Shown here: one piece after another, positions 44,828-56,862 of the stretch | Numbering within the stretch: position 1 is the stretch's first letter | Layout: the number at the start of each line of letters is the position of its first letter | Made by a program: the position numbers and the translations under genes | NCBI GenBank assembly: GCA_033060915.1 | Contig: CM065389.1 | Location: 17,781,001 to 17,845,000 of the forward strand | Direction of reading: 5' to 3' | Length of the DNA: 64,000 bases | Origin: Euryodendron excelsum | Taxonomy: Eukaryota > Streptophyta > Magnoliopsida > Ericales > Pentaphylacaceae | The notes under the pieces: model-generated | Told to the model about the DNA's origin: nothing | The model's database searches: none | The model's input: only the letters and a program-made list of their open reading frames with translations

Positions 44828-45290
44828 TGAAATTTTTGGGAATACCTGATCCGCTCTGCGAACCAACTTGACAAGCTCTAAACAATCTACAAAAATAGGA
44901 ATATTGAGAATGCGTCGACCCTCTTTAGGTTGGTGGCACTCCGATGATTAAGTTAGGCAAGTTTAATCTCAATGAATTGAACAAAAGTACTATGCACTAG
45001 TTTAAGTGAACATACCTTACTTCTTAGTGGCATGGTGTATTCATAGGTTTCGGAGGCCCCATCCCTTCTAGGAATGGTATCCATTCCCCTTCTATGAGTC
45101 AATCACTCTTGGATTGGTTTAGAATGGATTTGAACTTCTCTTTAAATATCCTAGTCTAGGTCGACATTGGACTCTTGCCCATTGAACCTGTCTGTTAAAC
45201 CCTTTGGACTTAATTCACCTTGCTGGGCCTATCCTCTTTAGATCGAGCCTGACATATTTATCTTCTGGGCTTTCTGATTTATTTGGCCCA
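44828..45290 (-). repeat. 5' LTR of the Tat/Retand-like element, with primer-binding region adjacent
   Basis: On the minus strand it runs from TGGGCCAAATAAATC to CCAAAAATTTCA. Immediately downstream (44795-44827) the reverse strand reads ATTAGCGTCGTCTGTAAGAA, the ATTGGCGCCGTCTGTGGGAA-type sequence that follows the 5' LTR in many plant Ty3 elements. It pairs with the copy at 21454-21915. Confidence 0.85.
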
Positions 45291-45844
45291 TAATAAAAAA
45301 TGGCAAAAACATGATCTTTTCTTTGTTTGATTTCAAAAGAAAGAGGAAATACAATTGTAGGGCTCCTATTATTTTAAAAAGATAAAGAAACTGACAAATA
45401 AGTGAGAATAATGTTATATTATGTCAATTACATTTTCTTTTAATATTTTGATCGATTGTCAATGAAAACATAATTTTACATTAAAAAACAATAATAGTAA
45501 ATTTTTAAAATTTTTTTAAAAATAGGATTTTATTATAATAATAATAAAGACAAAATGATGCAAGTTTGAAATTCCTATAAATGCTAACATGAAAGCGGGT
45601 GTTTGAATGGTGACTTTTTAATAGCTTGTAGTCTAAATTTATGGCTTTTAAAAAAGCGTTTAACTTATGCTTAAAAAAATTATTTAAATAAGTGACATTT
45701 TAAAAATAGTTAAAATTTAGAGCGTATGGCTCATGGCCTTTTTAAAAAGCCATCCAAACACCCTCTGTAGTCGTACCATCTACGCGCGTTTACAAACGAA
45801 ACATCGTTACACTTGAGACAGGGAGAGAAAGGTCTTCGCCGGAC
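45291..45844. other. spacer and promoter-proximal region of the RING/WD40 gene
   Basis: It is AT-rich, with long A/T runs. The last 70 bases become GC-richer (CTACGCGCGTTTACAAACGAAAC), as often near a plant start site. No TATA box is clear. Confidence 0.4.
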
Positions 45845-48800
45845 ATGGAACTGCCTGAGCAGCCGGAGTGTCCGGTGTGTCTGCAATACTACGACGGCGA
45901 GTCCACAACTCCCCGAGTCCTCGCCTGCGGCCACTCGGCGTGCGAGACCTGTCTCACACAGCTCCCCCAACCCTTCCCTCACACCGTTCGCTGCCCCGCG
46001 TGTACCCAGCTCGTCAAGTACCCTCACCCGCAAGGTGCCTCCGCTTTACCCAAGAACATCGACCTCCTTCGCCTAGCCTCTCTCCTCCAAAACCCAGATC
46101 ATGAAAATCCCCCAAAACTTCCAAAACCAAGCCAAAAACTATCATCTCTAGTACCTGATCACCAATTCATACCCAATTTGTGGTCTCATCAGTTTTATCT
46201 GACATGGAAGGACTGGGTTATTCCGGGGGACGCTGTGGTGGTTGAATCCAGACCTGATGATGGTTTATGTTCTGCGTTTCATGGAAGAATTGTGAGGTCT
46301 GCGGATTCGTTGGCATCGCCTGTAAGGTGCTTGATGAAAGAGAATGAAAAGGTGAGTCTTGTTAGAGTTGGTGGTTCTTCATGCGAGAATGATTCTAAGT
46401 TAAACTATAGTCATGTTGCGAAAATTTTATCGGTTTTGCATAGGATGAAGGATGGGGAAAGAGCCGAACTGGGTGTGATTTTGAGGGCATCTTCTTCGAA
46501 GCAGAACAGAATTTGTAAGGTGTATGGGCTGTGGTATAATTCGGATGATCAGGGTGTATATATAGTGTGTGAGAGGTGCACGGGTAGTTTGTCGGAGAAG
46601 TTCGGTGATTGGAGAAATGGTTTTGTTGGTGCAAATGAAACCAATGGGTTGTTAGATACCACAAATTTTGCAATGATTGGTATGGAGATAAGTGAAGCTG
46701 TGAATGTTCTACATTCAAACGGATTATTTAGTGGTTGTTTGGCTATAACCTGTTTTAATTTTGATGATTTTGGCCACGTTTATGTTGACTTGAATGAAGC
46801 CGTGGTGATGAGTAGGAGAGTTCGGAGGATGATTGCAGAGTCTATGCTGTGTGTACGGAAAAGTAAAGAATTGGAAGGAAGCTTAAGAAATAACACGCTA
46901 GAAACTCTTGCATTTATTAGTCCAGAGTTACTGTTTGAGCTATTAAAGAAGGATGCCATTGACATAGAATGCGAATCAACATTTGCAGTTGGGTATGGCT
47001 CAGATGTTTGGTCATTGGCTTGTGTACTGCTCTGGCTTCTTATTGGAGAACCATTTACTGAACTGATATTCAATGATTTTCACTGTCTTGTACCAATCAG
47101 AAGCGAGGATAAGGGTTCTGAGTATCTAGCTTTCTACAGGGGTTGGATGGAGAAAGTTAGGACTTCATTGAAAACTAAATTGGGGTCAGAGTTTGTACCA
47201 TTGCAGGACATTCTCTGTGAATGTTTGAATTTTGATCCAGGAAGCCGACCAGTTGCGATTGATGTGTGGAAATGCATTAGGGAGTTAATTATTAAACCGA
47301 AGTTTGATATCATGGTCAGTTTAGCTCAGGTGGTTAACAAGGAGAACATGGGGCATTGCTTGGTTCTTGGAGAACTGTGTCAGTTACAAAATGAAAGTAA
47401 CCAATTATCTGCAAGAAAGTTAAATGGCTTGCAAGAGAAGGAAGACAATAGTAGAGCAGATGTCGATCATCAAGCTGGGGAAGTGAGGACTGACGGAGAT
47501 CTTGTTGAGGGTCTCTCCAAGGGTCACATTAAATGTATTGATTTGAAGGGCCATCTTGATTGTATTACAGGATTAGCTGTTGGAGGTATGAATTATACAT
47601 CGTGCTTTAAGCTTTCATATATGGCGCATTTTTATCTAAGTGCCTTAATTTCTCAATATTCTGATGCTTGCCTCATGCCTGGTTTTCAAGTTTTTAAAGT
47701 TTCTCATGCTTTTGGCTTTCAATTATCAGTATAACTCACAGTGCAGAGAGGCAGTTCTGTTTTTGTGGTTGAAAAATGTTAGGAAACTTTTCTTGTTTTG
47801 AACTTCAGAAATACTGCTAATTATCATCATGCGGTTCCATGAGATTGGGAATTTGATGAACCTAACACCTGCATACTGGTGGTGATTGTCATCCATTACT
47901 TATAACGTATGTTCAAGCTCTGAAACTTCTGTAGATTTTGGTGAACATGGTTGTAGTTTGCAAATGTAAATGTTTCTCTTCGTTTTTTTTTTTTACTTAT
48001 TTCAATAAAACTTCTAAACAGTTAGTGCTCAGCTTCTTTGAGGATTACAAATGCAGACTATATTTGATCTCAGCCATGCCCTTCATGAAAGTGTAATTTT
48101 AAGTGTTTCTTTAAAATAAGTAAAAGCTTAATGATGTGGTTAGTTTGTCTGTTAGTTTCCTGATGTGGTTAATTTCATTTCTCTTGTTTCTTCTTTGTTA
48201 GTACTCTCAGCTTTTGCAGTTTTGATATCTTTGCTTACTATAGTTCTTATTGTGATTATTAATTTGTTACATACTTCAGCAACCTTCGTTGCTTGATTTC
48301 TGTCGCTGAAGATCTTGCAGTTTGAATGCATCTTTTCATTTTTATCTTGTAGGGGGTTTCCTTTTTAGCTCATCCTTTGATAAAACAGTCCACGTATGGT
48401 CTCTGCAGGTACATACCTTAAGATCAACATTTGTTGAAGTTTGTCTGTTACTCCAATTAACAATATATTATTTGCTTATTTTAAATCATTGTTAGCACTT
48501 AGCTTGAACTGTTGACTCTGTGATTTTTTGAAAGAGACCAAATTGTGCTACGGTGTTGTTGGTTCCAGGTGAAATTCTTATACCATGTAAAAAACTTATC
48601 ACAAGGAGCCAATGTTAAGAGAATGTATGGTATCTGCTGCAATTTATTTACTAACAAGTACTAACTATACAAAGCTGACATTATTGATCAATCACTGCAT
48701 TGATATTGTTTTATTTACTCACGCACGCGCCCGCCAGAATGCCTCCTTGGTTCGGGACGAAGCCAAGCCATACGATAGGCGAAGGAAAGACCCCCATTTC

Positions 48801-51800
48801 ATAGCGCCTGGGGGACGCAAGTTTGATCGAGGACTGGAACAGTGTTCTATTTACTATTCTAGATCTAAATTGTTAAAAATGATTCTATGACAGAACTGAC
48901 ATCCAGTGTGGCATTAGAAGTTGCTTGTATTGATGAACTGGTAATTGTTAGCCAAAAATTGTAACCTGATGCCTCTAGCTATCATTTGTGATCTACAAGT
49001 AAAATTGTGCTTCACCTCTGCATGCGTTAGGAGTCAGGACTTCCAAAATGATGTAACATAACTATTTTTAAAGTCTTCTCCTGGTTGAATTCCTTGGAAA
49101 TAATTAGGAATCTGAAGTATGCTATCTATATAAACTATTATTTAGGATAAATTGATGGCATCTAAAGGAGAATAGGAAAGGAAGCAAGAAAAAGAGAAGG
49201 AGAAGGAGAATGATTATGAAGAAGGATTCATGGAGAGAGGGTGCAAAACTATCTTCCAAGCCTCTTGATTATAGGAAAACGGTGAAAATGTGACAAGGAA
49301 GAAAAGAGCATGAGAAAAAGAGTAGGAAGAGGAGGGCTGCAAAGCCCTTGAATAATTGTATAAACTCAACGTTTATCGCCTTCACTGCAGTCCTAGTAGG
49401 CCTTTGTATAGGCTTATTTTCCAATCCAGTGTTACCAAAAACACTACTTCCTTAGCGATTTATGTTTTTGGAATGGCTTTCCGAAACATGGTACAATTCA
49501 GCTAAACGGTTAATTTAGTGGTCTAATACATTCCCAAAATTTTCTCCAATGTGTTTCCTTAAAGGTTACCTAAGAAGTGAAAAATGAAATATAATGAATG
49601 AAAATCCGGGGAGATTGGAGTTTTGGCATAAGAATATGCCCAAAAATAAAAAGGGCTATAGTGCTTCTAGAAATGTGTTTTTACATATCAGTTTAAAAAA
49701 ATAAACTATATCTTATGGAAAGTCTAATTTTTTTAAAAAATTATTACTCTAGAAGTACCATAAGTTCTAATAGTATAATTTATATAAATATCCCCTTGTA
49801 GTACCACAATTTAGAGCATGTGGCACACCCCATTCCCGTTCCACATTCCAGAACGATTTGCACCCAAGTTACATAGTTCCAAACCTAAACATACTAAAAG
49901 GTGCCTAAATTGGCACCTTTATAAGATAGAATTGTGACTGGGTGTCAAATGCCTTAGATAACTTTCAAAACATGAATGTTGCATCATGGGACATTTCCTT
50001 CTAATTTTAGTAACAATTATTCTGGAATGTTGATAAAAATCTAAATAAAATGCAAGTGTAATGGCCTTTTACAATTAAAATGTGGTTACCTGTAGCAAGG
50101 GTCTACTGTTGTAAACTGATGTTAAATAAATACAATGAATTGGTGACTAATTCCCTTTTGTAGTCTTCTAGTTCACATATATTACACATTCATATTGAGA
50201 TTATTGGTGGGTCTACCCTTGCAGGATTTTACTCATGTACATACATTTAGGGGTCATGAGCACAAGGTTATGGCCATAGTCTTTGTGGATAAAGAACAAC
50301 CATTGTGCATAAGTGGTGATGGTGGAGGTGGCATTTACATCTGGGCTATTAGTAGTCCATTTGATCAAGAGCCAATAAAGAAACTGTATGAGCAAAAAGA
50401 TTGGCGCTATAGTGGTATTCACGCCCTTGCTATTTCTGGAACTGAATATCTCTATACTGGGAGTGGAGATAAGTCAATAAAAGCATGGTCCTTGCAGGTA
50501 AAGGCTTATACTTATTTGTGATCCAGTCTGGTTAGACAGTAATTTTGTTAATGGAATCCAAAAATTTATCTGTTTTCCTTTCTTCAGGATTACACCCTGA
50601 CTTGTGTTATGAATGGTCATAAATCAGTTGTCTCTACACTGGCTGTTTGTGGTGGGGTTCTGTATAGTGGAAGTTGGGATGGAACTGTCCGGTTATGGTG
50701 TCTTAGTGACCATAGTCCTTTGACAGTCCTGGGGGAAGATGCACCTGGAAATGTTACGTCTGTTTTGTCTCTTGCTGCTTATGGGCATGCACTTGTTGTG
50801 GCTTATGAGAATGGGTGTATAAAGGTTATGTATATTTCATACTCTACTTGAGCTATGTTGGTCATATTCTTAGGGGCACTTGGAAACTGCATTGAATTGT
50901 AATTGCACAATTTCAGCATTAGCTGAACAATAAACCTCATGTATGCATGTTAAATAGTAATGATATCATGCAGCATCTGAGATGCATAGTCTAAAGGTGC
51001 GAGTTGAATTGTAAAATAATATCAAACTATTTTGTTCTTATGTTGGGCCCAAACTGTGATGGGTCTGTTAACTAAGTGATGCTATCGCTAGATTCTTATA
51101 TATGCCAGTGCACTCTAAATTGACAAAAAAAAAAAAAATTAAAAATGAGTTTACTAATTAAATATACTACTGAGCAATCTTTGGCACTCTTGTTACTTCT
51201 TTCAGATTTGGAGGAACAATTTGCTTCTGAAATCCTCACAAGCTCACAATGGTTCCATTTTTTCCATTGGCATGGAGGGAAAATGGCTTTTTACAGGGGG
51301 CTGGGACAAGGTTGTTAATGTACAGGTACGTTGCAAAATATTCTAGTATATTGTGTAGATGGAATCTACCTCAGTCATCCTTCCATTGTCTTGAGGCTTA
51401 CGAGTTGATTGGCTTGCTGAAGTAAATGTAAAGAACTCATGCCATAAAAGATCATAACTTCCAACATTTATTTTTTAATTATTCAATTTGATTCACTTTT
51501 TAAATTGAACTAGATTCTTTATAGTTTTTGTTCGACTTAGGTAATATTGAATTTAGATGTCATCCATTTCCTTTTAGTCTCATGAGCTTGTTTACTGTTT
51601 TTAAGGAAATATTAGGGGATGAGTATCATACAGATGCCATGCCGATTGGATCTATTGCTTGTGATTCTGTCATAACAGCTCTGTTATACTGGCAAGGACA
51701 GCTTTTTGTTGGACAAGCTGATAGAGTAACCAAGGTATGTTATATCTTCTTCAGTTTGATTTTTCTTCCTGGGAGGATCTTTCTAAGCTTTCCTTGGAGC

Positions 51801-52325
51801 TACACTATGGCTTTTATTTGATAAAAGTTCAAAAGATTAACAATCTACAATTGTGTGTTGCTATAAAAGACCTCATCCTTTGAAGCAGGCTTTGATTTTG
51901 TCTAAAAAATCCACGCTGCATGGGGAATTGAAAATTCGTTAAATGTTTGATATGGATGTTCCAAGTAGTAAAAGCCTAAACCCCTGAAGTTCTAAGTTCA
52001 TTTCCTTTGTACACCTAAACTCCATAACATTACACAAACTAAAGGTTTTTTTGTATGTTGTATTATGGTAGCCATGAATGGTATTTGGATAACACATGAA
52101 GTAAGAATACTTCTATTGTGGTTTGATTTGCATAGCATATGATGGGATCTAGCTTCGTCACTTTGCCATGGTGCTTCATCACTTAGTTCATTTGTGTGCT
52201 GAAATTTTCAGTTTAGTATTGCATGAGTTGGTGGTAAGCGGATCCAATATACAATCATGTCATTTAGTGAATGCTGATTCAGTGATTCTATATGATCTTG
52301 CCAGGTATACTATCATGGATCGTGA
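45845..52325 (+). CDS. RING finger / kinase-like / WD40-repeat protein, 7 exons, 858 residues
   Basis: Exons are 45845-47585, 48353-48408, 50225-50497, 50588-50824, 51206-51325, 51606-51734 and 52305-52325. All have GT/AG borders with matching phases (859 codons including TGA). Residues 9-53 form a C3HC4 RING (CPVC, CGHSAC, CPAC). About 190-500 is kinase-like: VYIVCERCTGSL, MIGMEISEAVNVLHSNGLF (where HRDLKPxN is lost), FISPELLF (APE region), GYGSDVWSLACVLLWLL; lysine and HRD/DFG residues are not recognisable, so probably a pseudokinase. The C-terminal third has WD40 repeats (TVHVWSLQ, GIYIWAI, SIKAWSLQ, TVRLWCL, VVNVQ). The order matches the Arabidopsis RING-kinase-WD40 protein AT1G21651, as I recall it. 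Likely an E3 ubiquitin ligase; substrate unknown. The last exon encodes only VYYHGS. Confidence 0.9.
48409..50224 (+). other. intron 2 of the RING/WD40 gene
   Basis: This 1.8-kb intron contains the GC-richer patch at 48721-48845, an A/G-rich stretch (49155-49340) and AT-rich DNA. No additional exon is supported. Confidence 0.6.
48721..48845. other. GC-rich patch in the intron, possible organelle-derived insert
   Basis: ACGCACGCGCCCGCCAGAAT followed by a block with GACGAAGCCAAGCC and ATAGCGCCTGGGGGACGCAA is far richer in GC than the intron around it. One frame reads LVRDEAKPYDRRRKD then HFIAPGGRKFDRG. The composition recalls plant mitochondrial DNA, but I cannot match it to a gene, so the origin is open. 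Confidence 0.3.
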
Positions 52326-53019
52326 TGGGAGTCTCACTTGGAGGATTGTGTAGATGCATGCAGCTTATGAAGAGGCATTCTGGTGGTTACTGCCTAGAGG
52401 CACGGTGCTAGAAACTGATTTTGTCAAGCAGGATATGTCAACTACAACTCTTGTCTATGTAAAGTGGATAAAACAAATTGCAAGAGTTGTTTATGTACCT
52501 AGCATATATAAAGTTACTATTCAAGGAAAGAAATACAGAAAGAAAAATGAGATTTGTTGAGCATGGCTTGGAAAGAAACTGGGCTGTACAGAGATACAGA
52601 TTTTTATGACACCTAATAGGTGACTTGTATAGAGGACTTCTAGTTCGAGATATATTTGAAGTCCTGCTCGGACTTTATACTTGCGGTGAATTCTTTGACA
52701 AATTGGTGAAAATAAGATTCCTTTATCCCTGGTTGGAGCATAAACCTAGAAGGAAAAGCAAGAAAGTCGCATGTCATCACAGAACAAGAGTACACAATAG
52801 AAGGAAGAAACTGGACATCTGTGTAAGAGAGAACAATTTGAGGATAGTAAACTGTGAATATAAGAAAAAGAAGGAATTTTAGATGCGATGACTATTTATG
52901 TTGTGTTTGTGACTGCCAATGGAAATGTATGCGAGTATTTATGCGGAGTTATTTCAGCAACAAGATAAAAGGAAAATGATTGAGAAACTTGCAAGCATCT
53001 GGCTACTCACTTTTTCTGC

Positions 53020-53620
53020 TGCCATGCAATTACGGTCCACAAACGAACTGAACAATTCGAGAATCGAACTAACCCAACTACTATGTGTTGATCTATCAAA
53101 AAATCATTTCGATTTTGGGTCTAAAAAAAGACCAGCCCAATCAATTTGATTTGATTCTCGGCTCACAATTTTTGAACTTAAACCGAACCAAGAACCAACT
53201 TAAGATTGAATTGAGACTTGATCTTTATATATCATAAAAGTTTATATGTATTTTATATATGTTATTAGATCACTGTTATATATACTTAAATATTATTGAT
53301 TTGTGTCTATATGTTATTTTTTTATTTTTAAATTAAAGATGCAAGATCAATTCTATTATTTTAATTTTTTGAATAAAAAAGTTAAACTATATACAATAAA
53401 AGTGAAACCGACTTGAGCCAACATGATTTCAACCTAAGCCAACTCAAGGCATGAAACCAAATTGACCCAACCCGAATCAAGTCAGATTGGTTCAATTCGA
53501 TTCTATTAAATGATCGGTTTGATTCTGGATTAAAAAATCTAAAATCAATCAAAATCGAATCAGTTCTAAATCTAGCAGGTACCTAACCCAACTCAATTCA
53601 TACACACGCCAACATGCAGT
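53020..53620. repeat. dispersed AACCGAACC-type repeat, relative of 19913-20339
   Basis: Its AT-rich core (GATCTTTATATATCATAAAA ... GATGCAAGATCAATTCTAT ... TTGAATAAA) aligns with 20070-20165. The flanks are rich in ACCAAGAACC and CAATTCGATTC words. Terminal repeats are not clear in this copy. Confidence 0.6.
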
Positions 53621-53688
53621 GGTGAGGACCCTACTAGTTGTTGGTGCAACTACATTTATATGTATTTCAACCACGCGCTCAGAAACAC

Positions 53689-53752
53689 ACATATATATTA
53701 TATTATATTATATTATATTATGTTAGATATATATATATATATATATATGAAC

Positions 53753-53789
<37 letters not shown>
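53689..53789. repeat. compound microsatellite (TATTA)n, (AT)n, (GA)n
   Basis: A TATTA-unit run is followed by AT dinucleotides (53726-53748) and, after a short spacer, GA dinucleotides (53758-53789). Confidence 0.95.
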
Positions 53790-53791
<2 letters not shown>

Positions 53792-54685
53792 ATTGTCCCA
53801 AGGCTCTGTAATCCATTTACGGGGCCTTGAGGGATGTAGCATGAATCCAAGTATCACAACTTCCTGAATCCTAATTATCAAACAAACCCCGCCATCATAA
53901 GGCATTGCTTCAATTATAATTACATTATCGTTTGATGGGGGTGCAATTGCTTATAGGCCTACATAATCTAATAGCCATTTGTTGCATGTAAATGTCAAAT
54001 GCTTATAATGAGCCCCAAAACTGGTTTAACCCTCAAAAGCCAGCCCAATACCCTGTAGGCCTTTAATTGTACGGGCCTACTGTCCACGAAAACCTAGGGA
54101 GAAAAAAGATAGCCCAATTAAGGTAATAAGAAAATGGGCATTGCTCCATCTTTTGACAGACATGGCTTGCTTCCCCGGTCTGAGTCAGGTGGTAAATGGA
54201 CCCAGTGGATTTGGAGTAGGTCTTAGATTTTACAGTATGTTAATTTGATACTTGAGAAAAGAAAGGAAAAAGAAAAAAAAATTTATTTTCTTTTGTTTGA
54301 TTTCTAATCCAGGAGTGAGGAGAAGAAAAGAGAAAGTTGTTTTATTTTTTTTTTCTCATTTTCCCATCATTTCCCTTCCTCTTTCTTTTTTAACAATTAT
54401 CTTATTATTTTTCTTCATCTTTCTTTTCAATTTCAAACAAGGGTAACTGATAATAACTTTGGAGAGAGAGAGAGAGAGAGAGGTTTATTTTTTTTCCCAC
54501 AAGAACACTCTAGGATACTTCCATTGATCGCTCTATAGAAGCCACAGACACTTGTGGAAATAACACAACCATATTAAACTTTTAACAATAAGTTAGGATA
54601 TAAAAAGTGAAAAAGAACCAATATGCTGTAAAGTAATGGTAACAATGACCTTTTCTAACCCTAGGAAACACAGAGTCCACAATGA

Positions 54686-54775
54686 GTGAAGGGGTCGGCC
54701 TAGTGGTCGGGCTTCTGTCGCCCTACTCATTCTCGAAGGTTCGGCCTCCTATTTACCAAAAAAAAAAAAAAAAGA
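54686..54775 (+). mobile_element. short tRNA-type SINE with poly-A tail
   Basis: GGCCTAGTGGTCGGGC (about 54698-54713) resembles a pol III A box and GGTTCGGCCTCC (54738-54749) a B box (GGTTCGANNCC), at a spacing of about 35 bases, followed by an A15 tail. This is the head-and-tail layout of plant SINEs, though only about 75 bases of body remain. It is not a tRNA: there is no foldable acceptor stem. Confidence 0.55.
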
Positions 54776-54826
54776 AGATAGAATTAGCAATGTAACCTTT
54801 ATTAATGGACCAGTGGAGCTGCTTGA

Positions 54827-56862
54827 AAAGAATAGTTGACATATGGGGCACTGGAAGAGCCCTAGTGTAAATGCAAAAAGAGGTTGAACTATTCAAGCCA
54901 ATTAGCCAACAAGATGTAATAATAAAAATTTTCAACTGTATTAATCAAGCCCGATTCAAGCCCCTAGCTAATATGACAGTGATATGATAATGAACTTTTT
55001 CAACTTTTAATCAAGTTTACAACTGGTAAATGTAGAATATAATCGAAAACCAGTTGGGTTGTCCAAAAGAAAGCTGACAGATGTTGGGTTGTAAGAGCCC
55101 TAATGTAGACGCAAAAGAGGTTGAACTATTCAAGTCTACCAATTTTGGTACAACAATGACACTGAACTTTGCCAACTTATGAATCCAGATTACATAATGA
55201 CAAGGTAATGACACTGATAAACCGACAAAGCTGCAGCTTCAGAAGAAACAAGGTTTGCAAAGAGTGAATTGTAAGAATATTGATCATGTAGATGCGAAAG
55301 TAACAGCAAATCCATGTCGCTATCTTAATACGTAAAGAAAATTACACAAAAAACATTAATACAAACCATCAGTTGATTTTTTTTTACTTCTCTCTTTTCA
55401 CTAATGTTAGATAATTCATGATTAAGATTGACTATATAGCTTTTTCGTACCTAGAAGATAAAGAATGAGGCAGAAGATGTCACTGAAGATTGAAACAATC
55501 AATATTGATGGTTTTACTGTCCTTGAATGATGCTATATGTATTCTATACACATATCTTCATAGATGTATAGAGCATTAAGAAGAAAATTATATGAAGTGG
55601 GAAAGCTAACGCAAGAAGATAGTTGAATATATTTGGCTAAATGTCTGAATTTACATATTAGATTCTAAGTAAAACGCGAAAAAAGACAAACAAAAAACAA
55701 AGGACTTGAGAATGAAATTAAAAGGGGGAATGAGGTGCAAAGTAGAACCTTTTGGATGTATAGGTATATCCACATAAAACATATATCTATATATACATGT
55801 CAGTTTTCAGTGAATTCTTTAATCAAAGATACATAAATACATGTGAATGTGTAAGAATGGTGGAAATAAATACATGTAAATGTGTAAGAATAGTGGAAAA
55901 GCAATGAAGTGGAACAGCGTGACGGGCATCATAAAAATAGATTACAATAGGTATCCCCTTTTAATGCAATAGGGTATGATCCTTATTACAACTATGAATT
56001 TTCCACTTTCCCATTATTTTGACAGAGAGGTGAGTCTTAACAATTCTTGGACTTCTCTAATCAAACTAATTGCATTTAATTCTATTTTTGGCAAATGATT
56101 AAGCCTTCTACGCTAGATGTTCCCTTTTTCATTCTGTCCTGATTCCTTTCACTTTTTATGCTCTTCAATTGTTCAATCCACGAACAAAGTCACAAAATAA
56201 ACTTGTTTGCCACACATTGGAGAGTATTTCCATGTCCCTTCTTTTTTTTTTTTTTTTCCTCTCTTATTCCTTGCTCCTTGATAAAAATTATCTAGATGAA
56301 ATAAGTAATCTACGAAACATCCGTTGTCCTTTGATCAATAATTCAAATCTTCATTGTATTGTTATGCTACCAATAAAGATAAGTTCTGCTTAGGTTCTAG
56401 CTTGTCTTGGTAGGCTAAATCGACACAATCTTATATGCACACAAGCAAATCTAGTATAATGGTTACATAATATCGCCATCATTGTCTCAGATGTTTGACA
56501 TTGGAAAAGCTGATTGTTTAAACTCTTTGTTTTTATTTTGCTAAACAATGTTAATGCGTACAATCTAGTACTCCATTCACATAGCAGCCACGAAACTATT
56601 ATTTTGGTGATTTACGTAGGCAGTTATGCAGCGAAGAAACGGATGCCTAACACTTGAAAGTGTAAAACAAAGGATCTAAAGATATCTAGAAGATAGCACC
56701 AAACATTTGAGCACAATAATTTGATAGAATTAACAATGCTGGAACATCGAACCTTGCCTAAATAGATGAAATCGATGAGGTTATATCGCTATGGGTTGCC
56801 CAAAAGGAATAGTTGACTTAGGGTGGGTTGCAAGAGCCCTCACATAGGCATTCATGAGGTTG
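54827..56862. repeat. three dispersed diverged copies of an 80-base block
   Basis: Copies at about 54827-54897, 55052-55133 and 56790-56862 share GTTGRCA...GAGCCCT followed by a TGTARAYGCAAAAGAGGTTGAA-like stretch. The first two also share CTATTCAAG. A second pair, about 55310-55335 and 56868-56893, shares TGTCGCTATCT. They point to old segmental duplication inside this region. Confidence 0.6.

Larger units (their letters stand above)
21454..45290 (-). mobile_element. Tat/Retand-like Ty3 LTR retrotransposon with nested insertions
   Basis: The two LTRs (21454-21915 and 44828-45290) are same-orientation copies. Between them, on the minus strand from high to low coordinates, lie gag, protease, RT, RNase H, a second RNase H and integrase, then an antisense gene on the plus strand before the 3' LTR. 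A second, archaeal-type RNase H and an antisense extra gene between pol and the 3' LTR are known traits of the Tat/Retand lineage. The internal part is interrupted by a 5-kb solo LTR (37533-42511) and by a compound insertion (about 23032-32340). All coding parts carry stops or frameshifts. Flanking target duplications are not evident. Confidence 0.85.
52326..54685. other. 3' flank of the RING/WD40 gene, intergenic
   Basis: Short open frames at 52354-52560 and 52625-52882 show no recognised motif and probably belong to untranslated or intergenic DNA. A dispersed repeat and microsatellites follow, then a polypyrimidine-rich stretch (54240-54440). No further gene is seen. Confidence 0.5.

Noticed and set aside
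47586..47734. Continuation of the RING-protein frame for 49 codons past exon 1
   Set aside because: The tail is hydrophobic and unlike WD40 sequence, and a consensus donor (GAG|GTATGA) followed by an exact-phase WD40 exon at 48353 explains the break.
51735..51821. Read-through end of the RING/WD40 protein (VCYIFFSLIF...)
   Set aside because: A strong donor AAG|GTATGT precedes it, and a better family-like end (VYYHGS) follows a proper acceptor at 52305. It stays possible as an alternative form.
52354..52882. Two short plus-strand frames after the RING/WD40 gene
   Set aside because: No motif, no splice support, and they fall in the expected 3' untranslated region.
54686..54775. tRNA gene
   Set aside because: Box A and B similarities exist, but there is no cloverleaf and the unit ends in poly-A, so a SINE is the better reading.
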